64,000 nucleotides of DNA from Thiobacter sp. AK1 (GTDB lineage: Bacteria > Pseudomonadota > Gammaproteobacteria > Burkholderiales > Thiobacteraceae). The position numbers were made by a program, and so were the translations under genes. The stretch lies in contig NZ_JBAJEX010000001.1 in assembly GCF_039822265.1 (NCBI RefSeq), forward strand, positions 62,001 to 126,000. Reading direction: 5' to 3'. The notes below the pieces were generated by a model, which searched no databases, was not told the DNA's origin, and saw only the letters and a list, made by a program, of their open reading frames with translations. This document shows, one piece after another, positions 51,257-62,488 of the stretch. Every line of letters begins with the position of its first letter. The first letter of the stretch is position 1.

Positions 51257-52513
51257 ATGAGCAACGATCTTTTCCTGGGCCTGGATTTCGGCACCAGTGG
51301 CGCCCGGGCGTGCGTCATTGACGAGGGAGGACGCGTCCTGGCCCGGGCCCATGCCCTCTATGACGTCCACGAATGGATGAGCTGGCTTAAGGCCCTGGCT
51401 TGGCTGGTGGCCGAACTGCCGAGGAATCTGCGGCACCGGCTCGGGGCCATTGCGGTGGCAGGCACCTCGGGAACCGTGTTGCTCACTGACGCCACCAACC
51501 GGCCCATTACCGCGCCCCTCCTCTACAACGACGATCGCGCCCAGGACGAGGCCGCCCGCATCCGCGCGGTGGCGCCAGCGGGTCACGTGGCGGCCATGGC
51601 CACGTCAGGACTAGCCAAGTTAATGTGGCTGCGCGCCCAGCCGGGCACCGCGCGTGCCCGCTATTGCACCGACCAGGCGAGCTGGTTGGCGGCCATGCTC
51701 ACCGGCCGGCCGGGCCTGAGCGATTACCACAACGCCCTCAAGCTCGGCTATGACGTGGAGCACCTCACCTGGCCAGACTGGGTGCGGGGACTGGGCATCG
51801 CTTCCCTTCTGCCGCGGGTGGTCGCTCCTGGTGAAACCCTGGGCATGGTACCGCTGGAAGTGGCGGTCAAGCTGGATATTCCAGACGACTGCCTGGTGCG
51901 CGCCGGCACCACCGATAGCATTGCCGCCTTCATCGCGGCGGGGGCATCGGAAAATGGCGATGGCGTCACCTCCCTGGGCTCCACGCTAGCGCTCAAACTC
52001 CTCTCGGCGCACCCGGTGCAGGATGCCGCCAGCGGCGTCTACAGCCACCGCTACGGCAGCCGCTGGCTGGCAGGCGGGGCTTCCAATAGTGGCGGCGCGG
52101 TGTTGCGCCAGTTCTTCGATGACCGGCGCCTGGCGGAACTCTCGGAAAAAATCGACCCGAACATTCCCAGCGGGCTCGACTACTATCCCCTGCCTGCGCC
52201 CGGCGAGCGTTTTCCCGTCAACGATCCTGGCCTGCTGCCCCGGATGGATCCACGTCCGGAGGATGACGTGCGGTTCCTGCACGGCCTGCTGGAAGGCATC
52301 GCCCGCATCGAGGCGGAGGGCTACCGGCGGCTGGTGGCCCTGGGCGCAAGCCCTTTGAAGCGGGTCTATACCACCGGCGGTGGCGCACGCAATGCCGCGT
52401 GGACCGCCATCCGCGCACGGTTGCTCGAGGTGCCGGTGACAGCGGCGCGCCACACCGAGGCGGCTTATGGCGCCGCACGGCTGGCCCAGCAGGGCACGCG
52501 CCTGTTGGCCTGA
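51257..52513 (+). CDS. FGGY-family carbohydrate kinase, D-ribulose-kinase-like
   Basis: ATP-dependent sugar kinase of the hexokinase/actin fold. 418 residues, shorter than typical xylulokinases (~480-500). LFLGLDFGTSGARACVIDEGG is the N-terminal phosphate-1 motif, AGTTDSIAAFIAAGASENGDGVTSLGSTLALKLL the phosphate-2 region, and VYTTGGGARNAAWTAIRARLL the adenosine motif. The short form and the DFGTSGAR start resemble the cyanobacterial/plant enzyme shown to act on D-ribulose. A TATACT -10-like box lies at 51218-51223. It is followed by the PilZ-type gene at 8 bp spacing, so the two are probably cotranscribed. Confidence 0.82.
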   Translation: MSNDLFLGLDFGTSGARACVIDEGGRVLARAHALYDVHEWMSWLKALAWLVAELPRNLRHRLGAIAVAGTSGTVLLTDATNRPITAPLLYNDDRAQDEAARIRAVAPAGHVAAMATSGLAKLMWLRAQPGTARARYCTDQASWLAAMLTGRPGLSDYHNALKLGYDVEHLTWPDWVRGLGIASLLPRVVAPGETLGMVPLEVAVKLDIPDDCLVRAGTTDSIAAFIAAGASENGDGVTSLGSTLALKLLSAHPVQDAASGVYSHRYGSRWLAGGASNSGGAVLRQFFDDRRLAELSEKIDPNIPSGLDYYPLPAPGERFPVNDPGLLPRMDPRPEDDVRFLHGLLEGIARIEAEGYRRLVALGASPLKRVYTTGGGARNAAWTAIRARLLEVPVTAARHTEAAYGAARLAQQGTRLLA

Positions 52514-52521
52514 GGTGCCTC

Positions 52522-53037
52522 GTGGCATCGGCGGGTATCACCCTGGATCTCACCCTGCCCCTGGCTTTCACGCCCCGGGAACGGTTCGACGGACAGGAAC
52601 TCGCCGACTGGATGCGCGGCAACGTCGCCATGCTACAGGCCTTGGCCAGTCTCGAATCCTCGCGCGAACGGGATGGTGAAAGCGGTGGCAATCCCCTCCT
52701 CGCGCGACTGGAAGCCAAGATCGATCTGACCCTCACCCTGGTGGGTGAACTGTTGCGGCGTCAGACGCCGCTGCCGCCGGCCACGGCGATGGCGCTCACC
52801 AGCCAGACCATCGCCTGGGAACACCCACAGACGCTTGCGCCCCACAGCCAGGGCGTGGTTTCGCTTTACGTTTCCCCGCGCCTGCCGTGGCCGCTCAAGC
52901 TGCCGGTGGAAATCATCGGCACCCAGGACGGCAAGACCCGCGCCAAGCTCATCCATCTCAGCGAAGAAGCCCAGGAATGGCTCGACCGCACCCTGTTCCG
53001 CCATCATCGGCGGGCAGTGCATGCGCGGGCCAAATAG
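52522..53037 (+). CDS. Atypical PilZ (tPilZ-like) domain protein, copy 1
   Basis: 171 residues from the GTG at 52522, which has GAGGT before it. It resembles the atypical PilZ family: an opening ITLDLTLPLAFTPRERFDGQELADWMRGNVAMLQALASLE, then RLEAKIDLTLTLVGELLRRQTPLPPATAMALT, SLYVSPRLPWPLKLPVEI and the end EEAQEWLDRTLFRHHRRAVHAR. Family members are c-di-GMP receptors or relatives; the classic RxxxR...D/NxSxxG pattern is not present, so nucleotide binding is uncertain. A nearly identical copy lies 1007 bp downstream beyond hicBA. Confidence 0.72.
   Translation: MASAGITLDLTLPLAFTPRERFDGQELADWMRGNVAMLQALASLESSRERDGESGGNPLLARLEAKIDLTLTLVGELLRRQTPLPPATAMALTSQTIAWEHPQTLAPHSQGVVSLYVSPRLPWPLKLPVEIIGTQDGKTRAKLIHLSEEAQEWLDRTLFRHHRRAVHARAK
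52732..53025 (+). repeat. 294-bp direct repeat, copy 1 (within PilZ gene 1)
   Basis: Matches 53739-54032 at a constant offset of 1007 bp with only two mismatches that I can see (cagACcatcg versus cagGGcatcg region). The repeats lie in the two PilZ-type genes and bracket hicBA. Confidence 0.9.
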
Positions 53038-53070
53038 CCTAGAATCTGGCCATAACCCTCGAGGTGATGC

Positions 53071-53280
53071 ATGAAACTGAGTATCGAATACGAGCAGGAA
53101 GAAGACGGGCGCTGGCTTGCGGAAGTGCCGGAACTGCCCGGCGTATTGGTTTATGGGGTTAGCGCCGAGGCAGCCATGGCCAAGGCGGAGATCCTGGCAC
53201 TGCGTGTATTGGCCGAGCGCCTCGAGGCCGGCGAAGGCCACCCCGAACCGATCAGCATTTCCTTCGCTGCTGCCGCATGA
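53071..53280 (+). CDS. hicB: HicB-like antitoxin
   Basis: 69 residues with the partial RNase H-like fold of HicB: MKLSIEYEQEEDGRWLAEVPELPGVLVYGVSAEAAMAKAEILALRVLAERLEAG. No C-terminal DNA-binding domain is present, so autoregulation by itself is doubtful. It has GAGGTG before the ATG, and its stop overlaps the hicA start as ATGA. It lies 33 bp after PilZ copy 1. Confidence 0.85.
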   Translation: MKLSIEYEQEEDGRWLAEVPELPGVLVYGVSAEAAMAKAEILALRVLAERLEAGEGHPEPISISFAAAA

Positions 53281-53489
53281 GCCAGTGGCCGTCGGCCAGG
53301 GCCAAGCGCGTTCTCGCGGCATTGCTCCAGATCGGCTGGAGCGTCAAACGCCAATCAGGTTCTCACCGCACCTTGTCGCGCCCCGGCTGGCCGGACGTGG
53401 TGTTTGCGTTTCACGATGGCGAGGAATTAGGGCCGCGCATGTTGGCGCGGATCGCCAAGCACACCGGGCTACAGCCCAAAGACCTCTGA
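53277..53489 (+). CDS. hicA: HicA-like mRNA interferase toxin
   Basis: 70 residues with a dsRBD-like fold: AKRVLAALLQIGWSVKRQSGSHRTLSRPGWPDVVFAFHDGEELGPRMLARIAKHTGL. The GSH-R motif has the catalytic His of HicA toxins, and the protein ends with the helix that binds the target. Antitoxin-first order is less common for hicAB but well known. The pair has the composition of its neighbours. Confidence 0.85.
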   Translation: MSQWPSARAKRVLAALLQIGWSVKRQSGSHRTLSRPGWPDVVFAFHDGEELGPRMLARIAKHTGLQPKDL

Positions 53490-53615
53490 GTTTGGATCTT
53501 ATTCGTCCGTTCTCCAAACCAACCACGTGGAACCCACCGGCGTCCACCTCAGCGCAACACTGCCTTCCAATGGCTGCCCCGAGAGTCGTTCGCGCCGGAG
53601 GAACTGGCAGAATGG

Positions 53616-54044
53616 ATGCACGGCAACAGCATCGTGCTGCAAGCCCTGAGCAGTCTCGAAAGCCTTCCCAAGGACGGCGACACCGAACACCGCATCGACC
53701 ACAACGTCGCCCGGCTGGAAGCCAAGATCGACCTCACTCTCACCCTGGTGGGTGAACTGTTGCGGCGTCAGACGCCGCTGCCGCCGGCCACGGCGATGGC
53801 GCTCACCAGCCAGGGCATCGCCTGGGAACACCCACAGACGCTTGCGCCCCACAGCCAGGGCGTGGTTTCGCTTTACGTTTCCCCGCGCCTGCCGTGGCCG
53901 CTCAAGCTGCCGGTGGAAATCATCGGCACCCAGGACGGCAAGACCCGCGCCAAGCTCATCCATCTCAGCGAAGAAGCCCAGGAATGGCTCGACCGCACCC
54001 TGTTCCGCCATCATCGGCGGGCAGTGCATGCGAGGGCGCGCTGA
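53616..54044 (+). CDS. Atypical PilZ domain protein, copy 2, N-terminus broken by a frameshift
   Basis: 142 residues from the ATG at 53616; residues from about 48 onward are almost identical to PilZ copy 1. Comparison with copy 1 shows that the true N-terminus begins at a GTG at 53527 (VEPTGVHLSATLP) in another frame and joins FQWLPRESFAPEELAEWMHGN after loss of one base near 53563-53565. As the sequence stands, only a shortened protein can be made from 53616, without a convincing RBS. It may be a decaying pseudogene, or the base may be missing through sequencing error. Confidence 0.65.
   Translation: MHGNSIVLQALSSLESLPKDGDTEHRIDHNVARLEAKIDLTLTLVGELLRRQTPLPPATAMALTSQGIAWEHPQTLAPHSQGVVSLYVSPRLPWPLKLPVEIIGTQDGKTRAKLIHLSEEAQEWLDRTLFRHHRRAVHARAR
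53739..54032 (+). repeat. 294-bp direct repeat, copy 2 (within PilZ gene 2)
   Basis: Partner of 52732-53025. Identity falls sharply upstream of both copies, although the protein sequences remain related, which points to recent gene conversion of an older duplication. Confidence 0.9.
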
Positions 54045-54075
54045 CTGCCGGCACCCGATCCGGACCCTGCGCCGC

Positions 54076-54092
54076 TGCGACATCGTGTCGCA
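54076..54092. promoter_or_regulatory. Candidate operator before the TonB-dependent receptor gene
   Basis: TGCGACA-TCG-TGTCGCA, a perfect 7-bp inverted repeat with a 3-base spacer, 64 bp before the receptor start. The size and symmetry suit a dimeric repressor; I cannot name the regulator. No cobalamin riboswitch fits in the 111-bp gap. Confidence 0.4.
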
Positions 54093-54155
54093 TTCCGCAA
54101 GCTGCCTGCCCTGCCTACACTCGCGCCTGTTGATTTTTCCGACAGGACGCTTGCC

Positions 54156-56423
54156 ATGTACACACTCCCACCGCACCCGCGCCGCACGGCGCTCGCCCTC
54201 GCTCTCGCCGCCCTTCCCTGGAACGTAATGGCAGAGGAGATCACCCCGCTGCCGCCGGTGACGGTCACCGCGCCGGCGCTGACGGACTTCGAAGGCACGG
54301 TGCTGAACGGAGATACCCTGCGTGCGAGTACGGTGCGCGACAGCGCCCGGCTCCTCACGGAAATTCCGGGCGTGAGCGTGAACCCGGCTGGCGGCATCTC
54401 CAGTCTCCCCGCCATCCACGGGCTGGCCGACGACCGCCTGCGGCTGACGGTGGACGGCGCCGATCTCATCGCCAGCTGTCCCAACCACATGAACGCACCG
54501 CTATCCTACGTGGATCCGGCGCAGATCGAGGAGATCCGCGTCTATTCGGGCATCGCCCCGGTTTCCGCCGGTGGCGATGCCCTGGGCGCGGTGGTGCAGG
54601 TGGAAACACGCGGCCCGGCATTCGCCAAGCCCGGTGAGCGCCTCCTCAAGGGCCGCCTGGGCGCGAGCTACGGCTCCAACGCCAATGTCCGCGGGGTGAA
54701 CGCCTCGGCGGTGCTGGCCAATGACAGCCTGTCACTGGCCTACACGGGCGCAGCGAGCCAGGCCGACAACTACACCGCCGGCAGCGATTTCAAGACCTAC
54801 GACTTCAGCGGCCGCGCCGGCCACACCCTGCCCCGGGACGAGGTGGGCTCCACGGCCTACAAGGCGGTCAACCACCAGCTGGGCCTGGGCTGGAAGAGTG
54901 GCGAGCACCTGCTGGAGGCGAAGTTCGCCTTCCAGGACGTGCCCTACCAGCTCTATCCCAACCAGCGCATGGACATGCTGGACAACACCGAGCACCGCAT
55001 GAGTCTGCGCTACGTGGGCCGCTTCCACTGGGGCGAGCTGGAGGCGCGCCTCTACCGGCAGACGGTGAACCACGCCATGGACTTTGGCGCAGATAAGCGG
55101 TTTTACTACGGCTTCTTATCCGGTGGCCCCGGCGCGCCCGTCGGCACGGCGTGCGGCCAGATGGGTAATAATTGTGCCTGGGGCATGCCCATGTACACGG
55201 AAAGCCGCACCACCGGCGGCCGCGTCAAGGCGGAGCTCGCCCTGACCGCGCGCGATCTTCTGCGGGTGGGGGGCGAATTCCAGCGCTATCGGTTGGACGA
55301 CTGGTGGCCGCCTTCCGGCGCCGGCATGTGGCCCGGCAGCTTCTGGAACATCAACGACGGCAAGCGCGACCGCGTGGGTATGTTCGGTGAATGGGAACGC
55401 CAGTGGGATGGGCAGTGGAAGACCCTCGCCGGCTTGCGCTATGAGCAGGTGAAGACCGACACCGGTCCGGTGGTGGGATACGCCCGTGCTGTCATGGGGA
55501 ATCAACTTCGTGATGCCGACCTGTTCAACGCCCGCGACCACGCACGCACGTTCAACGACTGGGATGTTTCCCTGCTCGCCCGCTACACGCCAAGCGCTAC
55601 CCAGGACATCGAGTTCGGCTTCGCGCGCAAGACCCGCGCCCCCAGCCTGTACGAGCTCTACCCCTGGTCCACCTGGTCCATGGCGGCGGTGATGAACAAT
55701 TTCCTGGGGGATGGCAACGGCTACATCGGCAATCCGGATCTCAAGGCCGAGAAGGCGCACACCCTCTCCGCCACCTTCGACTGGCATGCCGGCGACCGCG
55801 CCTGGGAATTCAAGGCCACGCCCTACTACACGCGCGTGACCGATTACATCGACGCCATTCAGTGGAACGCGGCGGCCAACGCCCCCGCGACGACGCTCAC
55901 CACCCAGCAGTTCGTGACCCTCAAGTACGTGAACCAGACGGCGCGGTTGTATGGCATCGATCTCTCGGGCAAGCTGCCGCTCGCGCACAACGCCCTGGGC
56001 GACTGGGGCCTGAAAGGGCTGCTGGCCTACACCAACGGCAAGAACCTGGACACCGGCGACGACCTGTACAACATCATGCCGCTCAACGCCAGACTCGCCC
56101 TGACCCAGAAGCTCGGCCGCTGGGACAATGGCGTCGAAGTCGTGGCAGTACGACGCAAGGATGCCGTCTCCGACGTGCGCAACGAGCTTAAGACGCCGGG
56201 CTATGGACTCGTCAACCTGCGTGCGTCCTACGCCTTCAAGCAGGCACGGCTCGACTTCGGCGTGGAGAACCTGTTCGACCGGTTCTACTTCCTGCCCACC
56301 GGCGGTGCCTATGTGGGCCAGGGCACCACCATGGCCATCAATCCGAGCACCCAACCCAAGTGGGGCACGCCCCTGCCCGGCATGGGGCGCAATTTCTACG
56401 CCGCCGTCACGCTGGATTTTTGA
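54156..56423 (+). CDS. TonB-dependent outer-membrane receptor
   Basis: 755-residue gated barrel importing a metal or metal chelate with TonB energy; the substrate is unknown. A signal peptide (MYTLPPHPRRTALALALAALPWNVMA) is followed by a TonB-box-like ITPLPPVTVTAPA, the plug (about 45-165, with TEIPGVSVNPAGGISSLPAIHGL and VDPAQIEEIRVYSGIAPVSAGGDALGAVVQV) and a 22-strand barrel ending VTLDF. In the plug, ADLIASCPNHMNAPLSY clusters Cys, His and Met, and a GTACGQMGNNCAWGMPMYT loop adds more Cys and Met, suggesting copper or another soft metal. A candidate operator lies upstream. The stop overlaps the convergent VOC gene by 17 bp. Confidence 0.88.
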   Translation: MYTLPPHPRRTALALALAALPWNVMAEEITPLPPVTVTAPALTDFEGTVLNGDTLRASTVRDSARLLTEIPGVSVNPAGGISSLPAIHGLADDRLRLTVDGADLIASCPNHMNAPLSYVDPAQIEEIRVYSGIAPVSAGGDALGAVVQVETRGPAFAKPGERLLKGRLGASYGSNANVRGVNASAVLANDSLSLAYTGAASQADNYTAGSDFKTYDFSGRAGHTLPRDEVGSTAYKAVNHQLGLGWKSGEHLLEAKFAFQDVPYQLYPNQRMDMLDNTEHRMSLRYVGRFHWGELEARLYRQTVNHAMDFGADKRFYYGFLSGGPGAPVGTACGQMGNNCAWGMPMYTESRTTGGRVKAELALTARDLLRVGGEFQRYRLDDWWPPSGAGMWPGSFWNINDGKRDRVGMFGEWERQWDGQWKTLAGLRYEQVKTDTGPVVGYARAVMGNQLRDADLFNARDHARTFNDWDVSLLARYTPSATQDIEFGFARKTRAPSLYELYPWSTWSMAAVMNNFLGDGNGYIGNPDLKAEKAHTLSATFDWHAGDRAWEFKATPYYTRVTDYIDAIQWNAAANAPATTLTTQQFVTLKYVNQTARLYGIDLSGKLPLAHNALGDWGLKGLLAYTNGKNLDTGDDLYNIMPLNARLALTQKLGRWDNGVEVVAVRRKDAVSDVRNELKTPGYGLVNLRASYAFKQARLDFGVENLFDRFYFLPTGGAYVGQGTTMAINPSTQPKWGTPLPGMGRNFYAAVTLDF

Positions 56424-56787
56424 CTTCGATGAACTCCAGCGCGTTGCCGTCCGGGTCGCGGCAGAACAGCGCCGCCCGCCCCGACCTGCTCAGGGTGTAG
56501 GCGATGCCGGCCGCGTCGAGGGCCGCCCGAAGCGCCGCAAGGTCATCCACCGCCAGCGCCACATGCCGGTCCCGCCCGCCGTGGGCCGGCCGCCCCTCGA
56601 CCGGATCCGGATTGGGCAACGCGAGCAGATGAATCTGCTGCGCGCCGATGTCGTACCACGCGCCGGGGTAGCCGAGATCGGGGCGACGCGGGTCGGGCGC
56701 GAGCCCCAAGACGCTTTCATAGAAGCCACGGGCGCGGGCGAGGTCCGCCACCAGCAGGGAGACATGGAGGATGCCTTGCAGTTTCAT
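56407..56787 (-). CDS. VOC-family (glyoxalase/bleomycin-resistance fold) protein
   Basis: 126 residues from the ATG at 56787, with two beta-alpha-beta-beta-beta modules: ILHVSLLVADLARARGFYESVLGL and RHVALAVDDLAALRAALDAAGI, ending RDPDGNALEFIEV. The His, His and Glu metal ligands of the fold are at HVSL, RHVAL and LEFIE. The substrate is unknown. It overlaps the DMT transporter stop region as ATGA and so is probably cotranscribed with it. Confidence 0.85.
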   Translation of the reverse strand: MKLQGILHVSLLVADLARARGFYESVLGLAPDPRRPDLGYPGAWYDIGAQQIHLLALPNPDPVEGRPAHGGRDRHVALAVDDLAALRAALDAAGIAYTLSRSGRAALFCRDPDGNALEFIEVKNPA

Positions 56788-57674
56788 CGCTGTTTGGCTC
56801 TGGCGTTTGGCTCCATATGGCCAGACAACAGGCTGGCAGCGACGATCATCGCACCGCCGAGCCAGTCCCGCGGCGCCAGCTTCTCGTCCACCAGGAACCA
56901 GGCGGCGACCGCCGCCACCACCAGCTCGAATAGCAGGATCACGATCGCCCGATTGGCAGGGGTATGGGTGAGGCCATATTGCATCACCGCGGTCACGCCA
57001 CACATGACCAGTCCCAAGCCCGCCACCAGCGCGCCGTGCTCCAACACCGGGGCCGCGCCACGGCCAAAGCTTGGCACATCCACCCAGACCACGACGAACG
57101 CCACCGCGACGACACCGCCCCACACCGAGAGTGACTTGGCCGCCACCGACAGGGCCTGCGCCTTGCGGCTCAGGACGTTGGAGCAGGCGAAGGCAAAGCC
57201 GGCGGAAAGCCCCAGCCATTCCGCGCCATTCTTCGGCCAGGGCAGGCCCACCTCCGGCCGCCAGAGCATGATGAGCGCACCCGCCAATGACAGGGCGATG
57301 ACGCCGTAGCCTGCCAGCACCAGACGTTCCTTTAGCAACAGCCGGGAAAGCAATACGGTCCAAAGAGGCGCCAGGTAGAACAGCAGCAGCACGCGCACCA
57401 CCTCGCCGTGGATCACGCCCAGCACGTAGGCCAGATTGGCCCAGCCGGCAGCGAGTCCGATGCCCAGCACAAGCCCCGTGCCAAAGCGGAATTCGTGCAC
57501 CGCCCGCCAGGTCAAGGGTAGCCCGAGCAGCAAGGCGACGAGGAAGATCGCGAGGATGGCGGAGGGTCCAGGCAGACCTGCCTGCTCCAGCAGACGCAAG
57601 GGATACCAAACCAGGCCCCAGGTGGTAGCGCCGGCAAGCAGGCCGCCGATGGCGAGCGAGTTAGATTTGGTCAC
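56784..57674 (-). CDS. EamA/DMT-family transporter
   Basis: 296-residue inner-membrane protein with ten hydrophobic segments in two EamA repeats: the first from GGLLAGATTWGLVWYPLRLLE to SLAGALIMLW, the second from LGLSAGFAFACSNVLSRKA to GAMIVAASLLSG. ERLVLAGYGVIALSLAGALIM and DEKLAPRDWLGGAMIVAASLL are the usual end-of-repeat motifs. The family exports metabolites such as amino acids; the substrate here cannot be told. Confidence 0.88.
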   Translation of the reverse strand: MTKSNSLAIGGLLAGATTWGLVWYPLRLLEQAGLPGPSAILAIFLVALLLGLPLTWRAVHEFRFGTGLVLGIGLAAGWANLAYVLGVIHGEVVRVLLLFYLAPLWTVLLSRLLLKERLVLAGYGVIALSLAGALIMLWRPEVGLPWPKNGAEWLGLSAGFAFACSNVLSRKAQALSVAAKSLSVWGGVVAVAFVVVWVDVPSFGRGAAPVLEHGALVAGLGLVMCGVTAVMQYGLTHTPANRAIVILLFELVVAAVAAWFLVDEKLAPRDWLGGAMIVAASLLSGHMEPNARAKQR

Positions 57675-57769
57675 GGTGTGATCGCGTCTTATAATGCGGG
57701 CTTTTCCTGCGTATCGCCTGCCAGCCCGTCCCCGGCAGGCTCCTCGTGAGCGTTCCCTAGGAGCGTTTC

Positions 57770-58960
57770 TTGAATCCCGATCTCGCCAAGCTCAAGCCCT
57801 ATCCCTTCCAACGCCTACGTGCGTTGCTACATGGTCTCACACCGCCGGCGGATTGTACCCCGATCAATCTCTCCATCGGCGAGCCGAAACATCCGACCCC
57901 GGCCTTCATCCGCCAGGCGCTGGTGGATCACCTGGATGGGCTGTCTGGCTATCCCGCCACCCACGGCATGGACGAGTTGCGATTGGCCATCGCCCACTGG
58001 CTGGAAAAGCGCTACGCCCTGCCCCACATCAACCCCCAGACCCAAGTGCTGCCCGTGCTGGGCAGCCGCGAGGCGCTGTTCGCCTTTGCGCAAGTGATCG
58101 TGGACCGCACGCGCCAGCCGGTGGTCATCTCGCCCAACCCCTTCTATCAGATCTACGAAGGCGCCGCGCTGCTCGCGGGCGCGGAACCATACTACGTCAA
58201 CACGACGGCGGAGCATGGCTTTCGCATGGATCTCTCCCAGGTGCCGCCCCAGGTGCTGGCGCGCACCCAGCTGGTGTACGTCTGCTCCCCCGGCAATCCC
58301 ACCGGCAAAGTGATGCATCTCGACGACTGGCGAGTGCTGTTCGAGCTGTCCGACCGTCATGACTTCGTGATCGCGGCCGACGAGTGCTATTCCGAAATCT
58401 ATTTCGACGAGGCCAATCCGCCCTTGGGGGCGCTCGAAGCGGCGCATCGGCTGGGACGCCGCGACTTCGTCAACCTGGTGGTATTTGGCAGTCTGTCCAA
58501 GCGTTCCAACGTGCCCGGCATGCGATCCGGCTTCGTCGCCGGCGATGCCGAGCTACTGGAGAAATTTCTCCTCTACCGAACCTATCACGGCTGCGCGATG
58601 AGTCCCACCATCCAGCATGCCAGCGCCGTCGCCTGGCGCGATGAGGCACACGTCGCGGAAAACCGCCGCCTCTACCGCGCCAAGTTCGAGGATTTCCGTG
58701 CCATCGTTGGCGATGTGCTATCGCTCACCATGCCCGACGCCGCCTTTTACTACTGGGTGCGCACCCCGATTGCGGACACGGTCTTCGCCCAGGGTCTGTA
58801 CCGCGACTATAATGTCACGGTTTTACCCGGCACCTTTCTTGCGCGCGAAGCCCACGGCGCAAACCCCGGTGCAGGCTTCGTGCGCATCGCGTTAGTGGCC
58901 TCCGAGACCGAATGCCGCGAAGCAGCCGAACGGATCAGGGCCTTCGTGAAGGCGCTTTGA
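57770..58960 (+). CDS. dapC: N-succinyldiaminopimelate aminotransferase
   Basis: PLP enzyme of the succinylase branch of lysine/diaminopimelate synthesis. Starts at a TTG (57770) seven bases after AGGAG; 396 residues. PINLSIGEPKHPTPAFI, YPATHGMDELRLAIAHWL, VCSPGNPTGKVM and VIAADECYSEIYFDE are class I aminotransferase blocks, and the PLP lysine is in VVFGSLSKRSNVPGMRSGFVAGD. The linked dapD and dapE support this specificity over a general aminotransferase. Confidence 0.93.
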   Translation: MNPDLAKLKPYPFQRLRALLHGLTPPADCTPINLSIGEPKHPTPAFIRQALVDHLDGLSGYPATHGMDELRLAIAHWLEKRYALPHINPQTQVLPVLGSREALFAFAQVIVDRTRQPVVISPNPFYQIYEGAALLAGAEPYYVNTTAEHGFRMDLSQVPPQVLARTQLVYVCSPGNPTGKVMHLDDWRVLFELSDRHDFVIAADECYSEIYFDEANPPLGALEAAHRLGRRDFVNLVVFGSLSKRSNVPGMRSGFVAGDAELLEKFLLYRTYHGCAMSPTIQHASAVAWRDEAHVAENRRLYRAKFEDFRAIVGDVLSLTMPDAAFYYWVRTPIADTVFAQGLYRDYNVTVLPGTFLAREAHGANPGAGFVRIALVASETECREAAERIRAFVKAL

Positions 58961-59005
58961 ACCAGATTATCCATTAGACCGGCGCGTGCGCCATGAACTG
59001 CACGG
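58961..59005. repeat. Half copy of the palindromic element
   Basis: ACCAGATTATCCATTAGACC and the following GGCGCGTGCGCCATGAACTG match the left arm and core of the element at 4370-4441 with a few changes. It begins directly after the dapC stop. A REP-like half unit follows at about 59052-59092 (CTGGATTGCGG, ending GGGAATGACG). Confidence 0.65.
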
Positions 59006-59210
59006 CTTAGCCAGCGGCAATTCAGGCCCATGCTTGACAGCCAGCGCCGCCCACTGGATTGCGGCGCCTGGCGCACCCGGCGGGAATGACGATCGGAACG
59101 GCATCTAGGGGATCACCATGGTAGCGCCTTTGCCAGGATTTTCTGCTCGCGCGGGAACGAGGCAAAGTGTCACGCATTTACGTAATTCTCGACGATAAGG
59201 ACGACTCATC

Positions 59211-60032
<822 letters not shown>

Positions 60033-60078
60033 GCCTGGCTTTGCGAAAGAAGCGTGGCTAGGCCGACTTGCGTGTTGA

Positions 60079-62474
<2,396 letters not shown>

Positions 62475-62488
62475 GCCGCAAAGCCCGA

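Noticed and set aside
54045-54155. Possible cobalamin riboswitch before the TonB-dependent receptor
   Set aside because: The gap is 111 bp, too short, and no B12-box-like sequence was found.
55116-56354. 412-codon minus-strand frame
   Set aside because: Antisense to the TonB-dependent receptor, with biased His/Val/Gly composition typical of a GC-rich shadow frame.
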